A DNA stretch of 64,000 nucleotides from Solidesulfovibrio fructosivorans JJ] (GTDB lineage Bacteria; Desulfobacterota; Desulfovibrionia; Desulfovibrionales; Desulfovibrionaceae). The DNA lies in the NCBI RefSeq assembly GCF_000179555.1, contig NZ_AECZ01000007.1:1-64000 (forward strand), read 5' to 3'. Every line of letters starts with the position of its first letter. The stretch's first letter is position 1. Shown one piece after another: positions 16,301 through 24,872 of the stretch. The position numbers were made by a program, and so were the translations under genes. The notes below the pieces were generated by a model that searched no databases, had not been told where the DNA came from, and was given only the letters and a program-made list of their open reading frames with translations.

Positions 16301-18760
16301 TCATTGCCGCAATTGGCCGGCCGTGTCGACGCGTGGCGCGCCTTCCGGCGTGTCGAAGCGCACGGTGACGGCACCGTCGCGGTTTGTGGCGTACACGGCG
16401 CAGCCCAGGCGCTCCAGGGTGGCCGCGACTTTTCCGGCCGGGTAGCGCCCGCCGTCGCCGCAACTGGCGATGGCCACGCGCGGGGAGACGGCCGCATAAA
16501 AGCGTTTGGCCAGGCCGGTCACGGAGCCGTGGTGCGGTAGGACCAGCACGGCGGCGTCAAGCGCTTCCCCGGATGCGGCCAGCCGGCGCAACACCCCACG
16601 CTCGGCGTCGCCGGGAATGACGGCCAGTCCCCGGCCGTTCCAGGTCAGCCGCAGGATGAGCGAGCCGTTGTTGCCGTCCAGGGCGTCGTCCGGACCCGGG
16701 TGCAGCACGGCAAGGCGCAGGCCGTCACCGAGGTCGAAGGCGTCCCCGGCGGCCAGGGACGCGTGGGGGATACGCCGTTTCGCCAGGGTGCCTTCGATCG
16801 GCACGGCCAGATTCCCCTCGGGCGCGCCGCCGTTGTCGTAGTAGTTGCCGATGGAAAAGCGGTCGAGCAGCGAGATGAACCCCTTGATGTGGTCACGGTG
16901 CGGATGGCTGGCAAAGGCCGCCGCAAGCCGTGGCGGCCGGCCGTCGGTCAGAAAAGCCCCGACCACGGCCCGGCCCACGTCGAAATTGCCGAAGAGTCCC
17001 CCCGCATCCACCAGCAGTCGTCTGCCGCCGGGCAGCGCGAGGGCCACGGACTGGCCCTGGCCCACGTCGAGGACCGTGATGCGTACGACCTCCCGCATGT
17101 CGGAAAAGGAGCGCCAGACCGTGGGAAAGACCAGGAGGACGAGGCTTGCCGCCATGGCGGCCACGGGCCGCCGGCCGCCGGAGACGGCCATGGCCAGGGC
17201 GGCCAGCAGTCCCAGACAGCCCAGCGTTTCGATCCAGCCCGGGCGCAGCACGGCCGAGGATAAAAGCAGCCCGTGGGCATTGGCCGCCGCCAGCAGGCGC
17301 ATGAGCCCTTCGCAACAGGCCGCCGCCGCGCCGAGGAGTCCCGCGCCAAGTCCGGCCAGCCCTGGAAGGATCGATGCGACCAGCCCGGCGAGCGCCAGGG
17401 GCATGGCCACGCCGCCGAGGACCGGCAGCCACAGCAGGTTGATCCAGGGATTGGGCGTCAGATCGCCGTAGAGGCGGGAGATAAGCGGCATGACGGCCGC
17501 CTCGGCGCAAAGACTGACCCACAGCGTGCCCCCTACCCATAAGAAGACGGATTTGGCCGGTCCCGTAAACGGCACATGGCGCGAAAACCGGGGGAAAAGG
17601 GGCCAGAATACGCCGATGCCGGACACGGCCAGGGCCGAAAGTTGCAACCGGGGATCGTAGGCGGCTAGGGGCGAGACGAGAAGGATCGCGGCCAGGGCCA
17701 GAAACAGGCCGTCCAGAAGGGCCCTGTCGCGGCGCAAGAGCGCCATGAGCCCGAACGCGGCGAACATGAGCGCCGCCCGGGTAAGCGACGGCGTCAGCCC
17801 CCCCAGCCAGCAGTAGGCCGCGACCGGCGGAGCGGCGAAAAGCGCTATCAGGTGCGGCCGTGGGATGGAAAGGTGGATGCGTGGCCACAGCCGGCCGAGC
17901 AGCGCGGCGAGCGCCGCGCCCATGGCGGCGACGAAGCCCACGTGCATGCCGGAAAGGGCCAGCGTATGGGCCAGCGAGGCCCGTCGCACCAGATCGACGT
18001 CGGTTTCCGTCAGCCCGGAGCGGTCGCCGAAAACAAGGGCCGCCACCATGGCCCGGCCGGCCCGGCCGGCCGCGTCGGCATGCTCCGGCGGGACTAGGTT
18101 GTCCATGACCCGGCGCCGCAAGGCTTCGCGCCATACGGCCGGGAGATCGCGGCTTGGCGCGATGCGCCGCACCTGCCCGTCCTTGTCGCCCCGGGCATAG
18201 GCCCGGAAAAAGACGTCCTCCAGTCGCCTGGAAAAGGCGTAATCGGCGGTACCGGGGTTTTCGAATCCTCGGGTCGGCCGCACCCGGGCCGTGACGGCGA
18301 GGCGGTCGCCGGGGATGGGCCGGAAGGCCGGACGGTCGATGGTCAGAGACAACCGGCCGGGGAGCGGGGCGTCCTTGCAATCCGGGTCGGACAGCTGGAC
18401 GTCCTCCAGGGTTACGGACAGGCGCGCCTCGGGATTGGCCCCGACAGCCGCCACGCGTCCGGTGACGGTCAGGGGCGCATGCGACGTCAGGCAGGGCGCG
18501 AGGTCTCGGGGAACGGCCGGCAAGGCGACAAGACCGACCAGCAATCCAAGCGCCCAGGTTCCCGCTATCGCCGCAATGGGGGGGCGTCCCTTGGCCGGTC
18601 GGGGAAAGGCCAGCAACAACAGGAGCGCGCAGAAGGCGGCCGTGAGAAAGTGCGCGGCCAGAATGCCCGCGCCGTAGGCCAGCAGGCATGGCTGCCAGGG
18701 TAGAAGCGGCGGCACGCGCGACGGCCCCTTGGGTTCTTGACGTTTGGCGCTTTGCCCCAT
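16301..18760 (-). CDS. comEC: ComEC/Rec2 DNA-uptake channel protein
   Basis: About 819 residues in the full three-part layout: an N-terminal OB-like external domain (DUF4131), a central competence domain of many membrane helices (ALSGMHVGFVAA near 265) and a C-terminal metallo-beta-lactamase domain with SHPHRDHIKG near 625. ComEC carries single-stranded DNA across the inner membrane in natural transformation; the hydrolase domain may degrade the non-transported strand. ATG 18760 or GTG 18772 may be the start. Competence partners are not in the window. Confidence 0.93.
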   Translation of the reverse strand: MGQSAKRQEPKGPSRVPPLLPWQPCLLAYGAGILAAHFLTAAFCALLLLLAFPRPAKGRPPIAAIAGTWALGLLVGLVALPAVPRDLAPCLTSHAPLTVTGRVAAVGANPEARLSVTLEDVQLSDPDCKDAPLPGRLSLTIDRPAFRPIPGDRLAVTARVRPTRGFENPGTADYAFSRRLEDVFFRAYARGDKDGQVRRIAPSRDLPAVWREALRRRVMDNLVPPEHADAAGRAGRAMVAALVFGDRSGLTETDVDLVRRASLAHTLALSGMHVGFVAAMGAALAALLGRLWPRIHLSIPRPHLIALFAAPPVAAYCWLGGLTPSLTRAALMFAAFGLMALLRRDRALLDGLFLALAAILLVSPLAAYDPRLQLSALAVSGIGVFWPLFPRFSRHVPFTGPAKSVFLWVGGTLWVSLCAEAAVMPLISRLYGDLTPNPWINLLWLPVLGGVAMPLALAGLVASILPGLAGLGAGLLGAAAACCEGLMRLLAAANAHGLLLSSAVLRPGWIETLGCLGLLAALAMAVSGGRRPVAAMAASLVLLVFPTVWRSFSDMREVVRITVLDVGQGQSVALALPGGRRLLVDAGGLFGNFDVGRAVVGAFLTDGRPPRLAAAFASHPHRDHIKGFISLLDRFSIGNYYDNGGAPEGNLAVPIEGTLAKRRIPHASLAAGDAFDLGDGLRLAVLHPGPDDALDGNNGSLILRLTWNGRGLAVIPGDAERGVLRRLAASGEALDAAVLVLPHHGSVTGLAKRFYAAVSPRVAIASCGDGGRYPAGKVAATLERLGCAVYATNRDGAVTVRFDTPEGAPRVDTAGQLRQ

Positions 18761-18913
18761 GGCGAACCGCACCTTGCTTTTGTTGAGAAATCTTTACAAT
18801 CGTAGAATCGTTGCCGCGCCAGGGCAAGGCCGGCTTGTCATGGTCGTGGCTTGCGGTTAGGAATGGTTGCAAAGAGGGAAGATCCCGCCGACCATGGCCG
18901 GGGAGGAGTGTAC

Positions 18914-19258
18914 GTGCCGCGACCGATCCTGCTTGCCCTTGCCGTATGTTGCCTCGCCGCCTGCTGGGGCTGTGCCAGAGTCGAACCCATCATCACGCCC
19001 CAGGAATACGCGGCCTCCTGCCAGTCCGACCCGGCCGGGGCCGATGCGGCCTGCGCCTCCCGCGTCTGCGCCGTCTACCAGGCCGTGGTGACGGATTATT
19101 ATGAGAACAAGGACGGTTGCCGGGCCGCTTGCAAGGCCAGGGCCGAGGAGCTCTCGCAAAGCGCCCCGGCCGCGTGCGGCGCCAAGATCGAGGCCGCCAG
19201 GGACGCCTGCCTGGAATTTTGCCAGCGCAAGTTCTTTCGGTGCAACTGCACCAAATAG
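18914..19258 (+). CDS. Cys-rich lipoprotein
   Basis: 114 residues starting at GTG 18914, six bases after GGAGGA. A hydrophobic signal ends in the lipobox LAAC, giving a lipid-anchored protein. The mature chain has about a dozen further cysteines, including CRAAC, CLEFC and a terminal CNC, spread over a charged helical chain. This suggests a disulfide-stabilised or metal-binding periplasmic protein. No known domain recognised. It is divergent from comEC and 78 bases ahead of the PfpI gene, with which it may be cotranscribed. Confidence 0.7.
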   Translation: MPRPILLALAVCCLAACWGCARVEPIITPQEYAASCQSDPAGADAACASRVCAVYQAVVTDYYENKDGCRAACKARAEELSQSAPAACGAKIEAARDACLEFCQRKFFRCNCTK

Positions 19259-19336
19259 CGTTGCGACCGTTCGGTTGGAACGCATTGCGCGCCGCCGCCC
19301 CGTCGCGGCGGCCAAACCATGCCAAAGGAGCGAGGT

Positions 19337-19924
19337 ATGGCCGTGAAGAAAATCTTGATGCTTGTCGGCGACTATGTCGAGGACTACGAAGTCATGGTCC
19401 CCTTCCAGATGTTGCTCATGGTCGGCCATGACGTGCACGCCGTGTGCCCGGGCAAAAAATCCGGCGAACAGGTGCGCACCGCCATCCACGATTTCGAAGG
19501 CGACCAGACCTACAGCGAAAAGCCCGGCCACAACTTCACCTTAAACGCCAATTTCGACGATGTGGATCCGGCCGCTTACGATGCCTTGGTCGTGCCCGGC
19601 GGACGCGCTCCGGAATACATCCGCCTCAATCCCCGCGTCATCGAGATCGTCAAGCATTTCGGCGCGGCCAAAAAGCCCATCGCCGCCATCTGTCACGGGC
19701 CGCAGCTGCTGGCCGCCGCCGGCGTGGTTTCCGGCTGCTCCTTGATGGCCTACCCGGCCGTGCAGCCCGAGATCGAACTCGCCGGCGGTACCTATGTCGG
19801 CCCTAACGAAACCTTCACCAGCGCCACGGTCAGCGGCAACCTGGTGACCAGCCCGGCCTGGCCGGCCCACCCGGAATGGATTCGCAAGTTTCTGGAACTG
19901 CTCGGCACCAAGATCGAGCCCTAG
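19337..19924 (+). CDS. DJ-1/PfpI family protein
   Basis: 195 residues with the DJ-1/PfpI fold. The nucleophile elbow is [14 protein letters not shown], with the catalytic cysteine near residue 120, and the preceding [16 protein letters not shown] carries the conserved glutamate/arginine region. Members act as deglycases, stress chaperones or peptidases. The length and N-terminal segment [12 protein letters not shown] match the larger PfpI-like stress proteins. ATG 19337 has AAAGGAG upstream and is preferred over ATG 19319. Confidence 0.88.
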   Translation: MAVKKILMLVGDYVEDYEVMVPFQMLLMVGHDVHAVCPGKKSGEQVRTAIHDFEGDQTYSEKPGHNFTLNANFDDVDPAAYDALVVPGGRAPEYIRLNPRVIEIVKHFGAAKKPIAAICHGPQLLAAAGVVSGCSLMAYPAVQPEIELAGGTYVGPNETFTSATVSGNLVTSPAWPAHPEWIRKFLELLGTKIEP

Positions 19925-20073
19925 GCCCGGTTTTTTGAAGCGGCGATGGTGATTCAGGAAAAATAATTTCCCAAATACGTAATTCACGAAATGCGCCTGG
20001 ACGTGTTTCGAGGATGCGACACTGACCGAAGAATGCAGTTCGTCGGCCGCCGCCACTTGTCATATGTCGCACA

Positions 20074-20119
20074 GGGCGATCCAGGCCCACCCGGATCGCC
20101 CTTGATTCTTCTCTTTTTT
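20074..20119 (+). terminator. Intrinsic terminator
   Basis: GGGCGATCC and GGATCGCCC pair perfectly round a ten-base loop and are followed by a T-rich tail (TTGATTCTTCTCTTTTTT). It probably ends the transcript of the PfpI gene, 150 bases upstream, and insulates the gene at 20200. Confidence 0.7.
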
Positions 20120-20199
20120 CCCCTGTCCAAGGGTGGTATAGCCCTAGCCGTCACGCGGCCCGGCGGTCGATCCGACCACCGCCGGGACAACGAGGAGCT

Positions 20200-20619
20200 A
20201 TGATCGATACGTTAAAGTTGGAACGGCTGCGGCAGGCCATCGGTGATTTCGCCGTCAATAAAGGAAAGATACTGCTCGTCCTTTCCTTTCTTCTTTTTAT
20301 CGTGGCCGCCTACTATGTCGTCGATTTCGTCACCGAAGACAGCTTGGCCGTAAAATACAAAAAAACCACCGCCCTGGTGGAGGAAGTCCAGGAAACTAAA
20401 AACGTCCTGACTATCGTCACCAGCCAGGGCTTTTTCGTCGTCGACCCCGGTCTACGTTCGGATAAATTTAAAAATATCGCCGACTTCTTCCGTAAGGTGA
20501 AGGAGGACGGCTCCCCCGTGCGCATCGACTACAAGGACGTCGGCAACGACAAGGTCATCGAAAACGTTTTCTACCGGGCCGAATCCACCAAATTCGGCAA
20601 GATCGGTTCGTTGAAGTAG
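20200..20619 (+). CDS. Membrane-anchored hypothetical protein
   Basis: 139 residues; GAGGAG precedes the ATG. A single hydrophobic segment (LLVLSFLLFIVAAYYVVDFV, residues 27-46) follows a short cytoplasmic head, and the remaining 90 residues form a soluble domain of mixed helix and strand with VVDPGLRSDKF and VIENVFYRAES. No family recognised. It is flanked by a terminator upstream and composite repeat R3 downstream, so it is transcribed alone. Confidence 0.7.
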   Translation: MIDTLKLERLRQAIGDFAVNKGKILLVLSFLLFIVAAYYVVDFVTEDSLAVKYKKTTALVEEVQETKNVLTIVTSQGFFVVDPGLRSDKFKNIADFFRKVKEDGSPVRIDYKDVGNDKVIENVFYRAESTKFGKIGSLK

Positions 20620-20623
20620 CCGC

Positions 20624-21085
20624 GCGGCGGGGTGGGGCTCTGCCCCAGGCCCCGCCGGGGGGCGGGCGCGCCCCCCGGACCCCCCTTCTCGGCTTTGGCT
20701 GGGTGGGGGAGGCATTGGCTTGGCGGGAAATCGGTTGGGAGAAGATGAAGGCGGAATTTGCCGGGACGGTGCCGCCGCTTCGCGGCAGGCTCGCCCCGAC
20801 AAATTCCGCCTTCACCATGCCGGTCGCCCCAAGGGGGCGACACTTAAAAAATATCTTGTTCTTAAAATGCGGCGCTTCGCCGCTGGCGCGGTTGTGGCCG
20901 CAATCGCGTCCGGCGTCGAGGGGCGCAAGCCCCTCGTGTCGCCGGGCCGATTGCGGCCACAAACAGTCGAGGCCCGTCGCCGAAAAAACACCAACTCCAC
21001 CCCCTCCCACCATCACGACCCGGTAAAAGGGGGTCCGGGGGACATCAAGTCCCCCGGTGGGGTGCAGGGGCAAAGCCCCTGCCGC
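20624..21085. repeat. Composite palindromic repeat, copy R3 (complete, reversed)
   Basis: About 460 bases holding the modules in the reverse order to R1: an e-like GC block, module d (20748-20817), module c (about 20824-20890), module b (about 20892-20965, TGGCCGCAATC pairing with GATTGCGGCCA) and module a (about 21030-21085, GGGGGAC/GTCCCCC and CAGGGGC/GCCCCTG). In module d the outer stem reads TGAAGGCGG...CCGCCTTCA against TGGAGGCGG...CCGCCTCCA in R1/R2, and the tip reads GCCGC-TTC-GCGGC against GTCGC-TTC-GCGAC in R2. Both are paired changes that keep the stem. Confidence 0.8.
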
Positions 21086-21156
21086 CTGGACCCATCCGGC
21101 ACCCTGGCTCCTTCCGACTCCAACCTCAAAAAAACGAATAACATAACAAATACCCT

Positions 21157-22155
21157 ATGCCCCAACCCATCCCCCGCAAATCCGGTCCGGAGATTCGGGC
21201 GGCCCGCTTGTCCCTGGGGGTTGCCGTCATATTGCTGTGCGTCAAGATGGCGGCCTGGTGGCTGACCGGCTCGGCCGCCATCATGTCCGACGCGTTGGAG
21301 TCCATCATCAACGTCGTGGCCGCCGGGTTCGCGGTGGTAAGCGTGTCCGTGGCCGCCACGCCGCCGGACGAGGGCCATCCGTACGGGCATGGCAACATCG
21401 AGTATTACGCGGCCTGGCTTGAGGGCATGCTGATTTTGCTGGCTTCGGTCGGCATCTTTTACGAATCCTGGGACAAGATCTTCCATCCCGCGCCCGTGCC
21501 GCATCTGGGCGGCGGCATCGCGCTTTTGGCCGGGGCTGGCCTGGTCAATTTGTGGCTGGGACTTATGCTGTTGCGCGAGGGACGGCGGGCGGGCTCACTG
21601 ACGCTTGTGGCCGACGGCAAGCATGTGCTGACCGACGTGTACACGTCGGTCGGGGTGCTGGTGGGCTTGGGGCTGGTCTGGGCCACGGGCTGGCTGTGGC
21701 TGGACGGCGCGGTGGCTTGTCTGGTCGGGATCAACATCGCCTGGGCCGGCGTGGACCTGGTGCGCCGGTCGGTCTCGGGATTCATGATCGAATCCGATCC
21801 GGAGTTGCTCGAGGGCATTTGCGCCCTGTTGTGTGAAAACCGCCATCCGGCCTGGATCGACATCCACCGGTTGCGGGCCATCAAGACCGGGCGGCGGGTG
21901 CATGTGGACATGCATCTGATTTTGCCCCGCGAGATGCCGCTTTTCGAGGCCCATGCCCAGGTCGACGCCGTGGAGGCTCTGCTTCATTCCTACCTGGGGC
22001 CGGACGCCGACATCATGATCCACGCCGACCCGTGCAATGACGGGCGGTGTTCGGCGTGCGACGCCGACCCGTGCGATTTGCGCACCGCGCCGGCCAGCGC
22101 CACGCCGGTCTGGACGCCGCAGACCACGGGCGCCCCCGGCGCAAAGGGGCGCTGA
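21157..22155 (+). CDS. Cation diffusion facilitator (CDF) metal efflux protein
   Basis: 332 residues with the CDF layout: five to six membrane helices, then a cytoplasmic metal-binding domain from about residue 205. The transport-site motifs are SDALESIINVVAAG near 47 and DGKHVLTDVYTSVG near 157, the paired D/H-rich helices of zinc, iron and cobalt exporters. The C-terminus is odd: after HADPC it carries a Cys/Asp cluster (CNDGRCSACDADPCD) that could sense or bind metal. No regulator is adjacent, and metal specificity cannot be read from the sequence. Confidence 0.9.
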   Translation: MPQPIPRKSGPEIRAARLSLGVAVILLCVKMAAWWLTGSAAIMSDALESIINVVAAGFAVVSVSVAATPPDEGHPYGHGNIEYYAAWLEGMLILLASVGIFYESWDKIFHPAPVPHLGGGIALLAGAGLVNLWLGLMLLREGRRAGSLTLVADGKHVLTDVYTSVGVLVGLGLVWATGWLWLDGAVACLVGINIAWAGVDLVRRSVSGFMIESDPELLEGICALLCENRHPAWIDIHRLRAIKTGRRVHVDMHLILPREMPLFEAHAQVDAVEALLHSYLGPDADIMIHADPCNDGRCSACDADPCDLRTAPASATPVWTPQTTGAPGAKGR

Positions 22156-22211
22156 CGCGCCGTCGCGGCCGCCGCTTTACAGCCGCTTTCCCCGGCGCTA
22201 CCAACGAAGCC

Positions 22212-22979
22212 ATGGTTTTGCGCGCCCTGATTGTCGACGATGAAAAGCCGGCCCGTGACGAGTTGGCCTATCTGCTCGACGCCCATCCGGACATTGTGGC
22301 CACCCAGGCCGATTGCGCCGACGCCGCTCTGGCCGCCATCGAGGGCGACAAGCCCGACATCGTGCTGCTCGATATCCGCATGCCCGGCCAGGACGGGTTC
22401 GAGGTCCTGCGACAGGCCAGGGATTTCGCCCAGGTGCCGCTCTTCATCTTTGTGACCGCCTACGACGAGTATGCCATCAAGGCATTCGAGCAAAACGCCG
22501 TGGATTACCTGCTCAAACCCGTCGCCCCCGAGCGTCTGGCCGAGAGTTTGGGCCGGGCCCGGAGGAGATTGGCGGCCGGACGCGGCCCCATGGCCGCCGC
22601 GCTGACCTCGCTTTTGGAGGGGCTTGGCCGGGGGACGCGCACGGCGCGGGTGGCGGTGGAGCGCCATGGCCGCATCGCGCTTTTGCCCACGGCCGAGGTC
22701 CTGTGCCTCGATGCCGACGACAAGGGTATCGCCGCCCTGACCGACCAGGGCCGTTTCCCTTGCCATGGGCTGCCGACGCTGACCAAGGCCGAGGAGCGCC
22801 TGGCCGGGCTGCCCTTTTTCCGGGCCAATAGGGCGGTCATGGTCAATCTGGAGCGCATCGCCGAGCTTTCGCCCTGGGTCGGCGGCAAATATCTTATCGT
22901 GCTCGACGATGCGGACCGCACCGAAGTCACGGTCAGCCGCAACCGGGTGCGGGAGTTCAAGGAACGGTTGGGATTGTAG
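22212..22979 (+). CDS. LytR/AlgR-family response regulator (LytTR)
   Basis: 255 residues: receiver domain (VDDEKPARDEL; phosphoacceptor in VLLDIRMPGQDG near residue 54; FVTAYDEYAIKAFE) and a C-terminal LytTR DNA-binding domain (GRIALLPTAEVLCLDADD, FFRANRAVMVNLERIAEL). It resembles BtsR/YpdB/LytR. The sensor kinase gene follows after nine bases and cstA comes next, the arrangement of BtsSR-type pyruvate sensing that controls a CstA-family pyruvate transporter. Regulation of the downstream cstA is inferred from this context. Confidence 0.9.
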   Translation: MVLRALIVDDEKPARDELAYLLDAHPDIVATQADCADAALAAIEGDKPDIVLLDIRMPGQDGFEVLRQARDFAQVPLFIFVTAYDEYAIKAFEQNAVDYLLKPVAPERLAESLGRARRRLAAGRGPMAAALTSLLEGLGRGTRTARVAVERHGRIALLPTAEVLCLDADDKGIAALTDQGRFPCHGLPTLTKAEERLAGLPFFRANRAVMVNLERIAELSPWVGGKYLIVLDDADRTEVTVSRNRVREFKERLGL

Positions 22980-22988
22980 GGGGAAGCC

Positions 22989-24761
22989 ATGCAGATCGCC
23001 CTGTTCGCCCCGGAGGTCCCGGAACTTTTCATCACCTTGTCCCAGCGTTTCGGGCTCCTTTTGGCCGGCGGCTTCGCCATCATGACGCTTGCGCCCTTCG
23101 AGCGCATGAACATCGCTCGCGCCCGGCCGCTTTGGAGCACCCTCACCGCCATCGTGCTGTTCGGCGTCTTCGGCATCCTCGGCACCTACACCGGCAACTA
23201 TGTTTTTCATTCCTACGCCAACCTGCGGGCCATCGGCGTGATTACGGCCGGGCTGTACGGCGGGCCGGTGGTCGGCATCGGGGCCGGACTCATCGCCGGC
23301 GGCGAGCGCTACCTCATCGATATCGGCGGGTTCAGCGCCGTGCCCTGCGCCCTGGCCACCATCCTCGAAGGCACGGCGGCGGGGCTCGTTGCCCGGCGTT
23401 TCCCCGGCAGGAGCCTGGACTGGGGCGTGGCCATGGTGCTTGGCATCCTGGGCGAATCCGCGCACATGGGCCTTGTGCTGGCCTTGTCGCGGCCCTTTGC
23501 CGAGGCGGTGGAGCTGGTGCGGGTCATCGGCGTGCCGATGATCGTGGTCAACGCCGTGGGCGCGGCCATTTTCGTCAAGGCGCTCCGGTTGCAGCGGCGC
23601 CTGCGCGAGCAGCGCGATTCCAGCGAGGCCCGGCGCATCCTGTCCATCGCCAGCCAGACCGTGGCCCATCTGCGCGGCGGCCTGACTCCGGAGTCGGCCC
23701 GGGCCACGGCCGCCATCATCCTGGCCGAGACGGGCGTGGCCGCCGTGGCCATTACCGGCGAGGCCACCATCCTGGCCCATGTGGGCGTCGGCGAGGACCA
23801 TCATCAGGCCGGGAGCCACTGGCGCACCAAGGGCACCCGGCTGGCCTTCGAGACGGGCACGGCGCTGTTTCTGCGCGACCGCGACAGCATCGGCTGCGAC
23901 AAGGCCGGCTGTCCGCTGTGCGAGGCCATCATCGTGCCGCTGCGCAAGGGCGAGGCCATTCGCGGTTGCCTCAAAATCTACGGCACCAAGAACCGTCCCC
24001 TGGACCAGCCGCTCTTCGAGTTGGCCAAGGGGCTGGCCGAGCTTTTTTCCACCCAGCTCGAGCTCGAGGACATCGGCATCACCAACCAGCTTTTGGCCCA
24101 TGCCGAGATCAGGCGCTTGCAGGCCCAGATCAACCCCCATTTCCTGTTCAATTCCTTAAACACCATCGCCTCTTTTTGCCGCACCGCCCCGGGGCAGGCC
24201 CGGGATCTGCTGCTCGACCTGGCCCGCTACATGCGGCGCAATCTCGACAGCTCGCGGGGGCTTGTGCGCCTAAACGAGGAAATGGAGCAGGTGCGCTCCT
24301 ATCTGGCCATCGAGCAGGCCCGATTCGGCGAGCGCATCACGAGCGAGATCGAGCTGGAGGACGGCTGTGACGCCTGGCTCGTGCCGCCGCTGCTCATTCA
24401 GCCCCTGGTGGAAAACAGCGTGCGCCACGGCTTGCAAGGCCGCCGGCAGGGGGGGCGGGTGCGCATCAAGGCCCACCGGGAAAATGGCCATCTGTGCGTG
24501 ATGGTGGAGGACGACGGCCTTGGCATGAGCCCGGACACCATCCGGGAAATCCTCTCCCCGCGCGACCTCGAATCCATGACCGAGGGCGTGGGGGCCCGCA
24601 ACTCCAACCAGCGCCTGGTCCAGCTCTTCGGCCAGGAATACGCTCTGCATATCGAGAGCGCCCCCGGCCGGGGCAGCCGCATCTCGTTTCGCGTCCCGCC
24701 TGCGGGAACGGCCGTCGGCGCGTGTCCGCCACCCCCGCAAACCGTCACTTCAGCCCCGTAA
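22989..24761 (+). CDS. LytS/BtsS-type sensor histidine kinase
   Basis: 590 residues. A 5TMR-LytS membrane sensor (about residues 10-200) with the GLYGGPVVGIGAGLIAGGER segment is followed by a GAF-like domain (about 225-350), including a CDKAGCPLCEA cysteine cluster that may bind metal or redox signal. A His_kinase domain has RRLQAQINPHFLFNSLNTI around residue 385 with the phosphorylated histidine, and an HATPase domain (PLVENSVRHGL, DDGLGMS) completes it. The N-terminal sensor is known in BtsS to bind pyruvate. Cognate regulator upstream, probable target cstA downstream. Confidence 0.92.
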   Translation: MQIALFAPEVPELFITLSQRFGLLLAGGFAIMTLAPFERMNIARARPLWSTLTAIVLFGVFGILGTYTGNYVFHSYANLRAIGVITAGLYGGPVVGIGAGLIAGGERYLIDIGGFSAVPCALATILEGTAAGLVARRFPGRSLDWGVAMVLGILGESAHMGLVLALSRPFAEAVELVRVIGVPMIVVNAVGAAIFVKALRLQRRLREQRDSSEARRILSIASQTVAHLRGGLTPESARATAAIILAETGVAAVAITGEATILAHVGVGEDHHQAGSHWRTKGTRLAFETGTALFLRDRDSIGCDKAGCPLCEAIIVPLRKGEAIRGCLKIYGTKNRPLDQPLFELAKGLAELFSTQLELEDIGITNQLLAHAEIRRLQAQINPHFLFNSLNTIASFCRTAPGQARDLLLDLARYMRRNLDSSRGLVRLNEEMEQVRSYLAIEQARFGERITSEIELEDGCDAWLVPPLLIQPLVENSVRHGLQGRRQGGRVRIKAHRENGHLCVMVEDDGLGMSPDTIREILSPRDLESMTEGVGARNSNQRLVQLFGQEYALHIESAPGRGSRISFRVPPAGTAVGACPPPPQTVTSAP

Positions 24762-24872
24762 TTATCCCTTTCGGCCTCACGGTATTGTTGTCGTCCCCCG
24801 GCCCATGCCAGAGCAGGGCCAACATCGGAAACGGGCTAACCGCAGGGGACGTCCAAAACACGGGAGGCAGTC

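Noticed and set aside
21990-24140. 716-codon open frame on the minus strand
   Set aside because: Antisense to the LytTR regulator and sensor kinase genes, both of which have full domain signatures; composition is Gly/Gln/His-rich noise.
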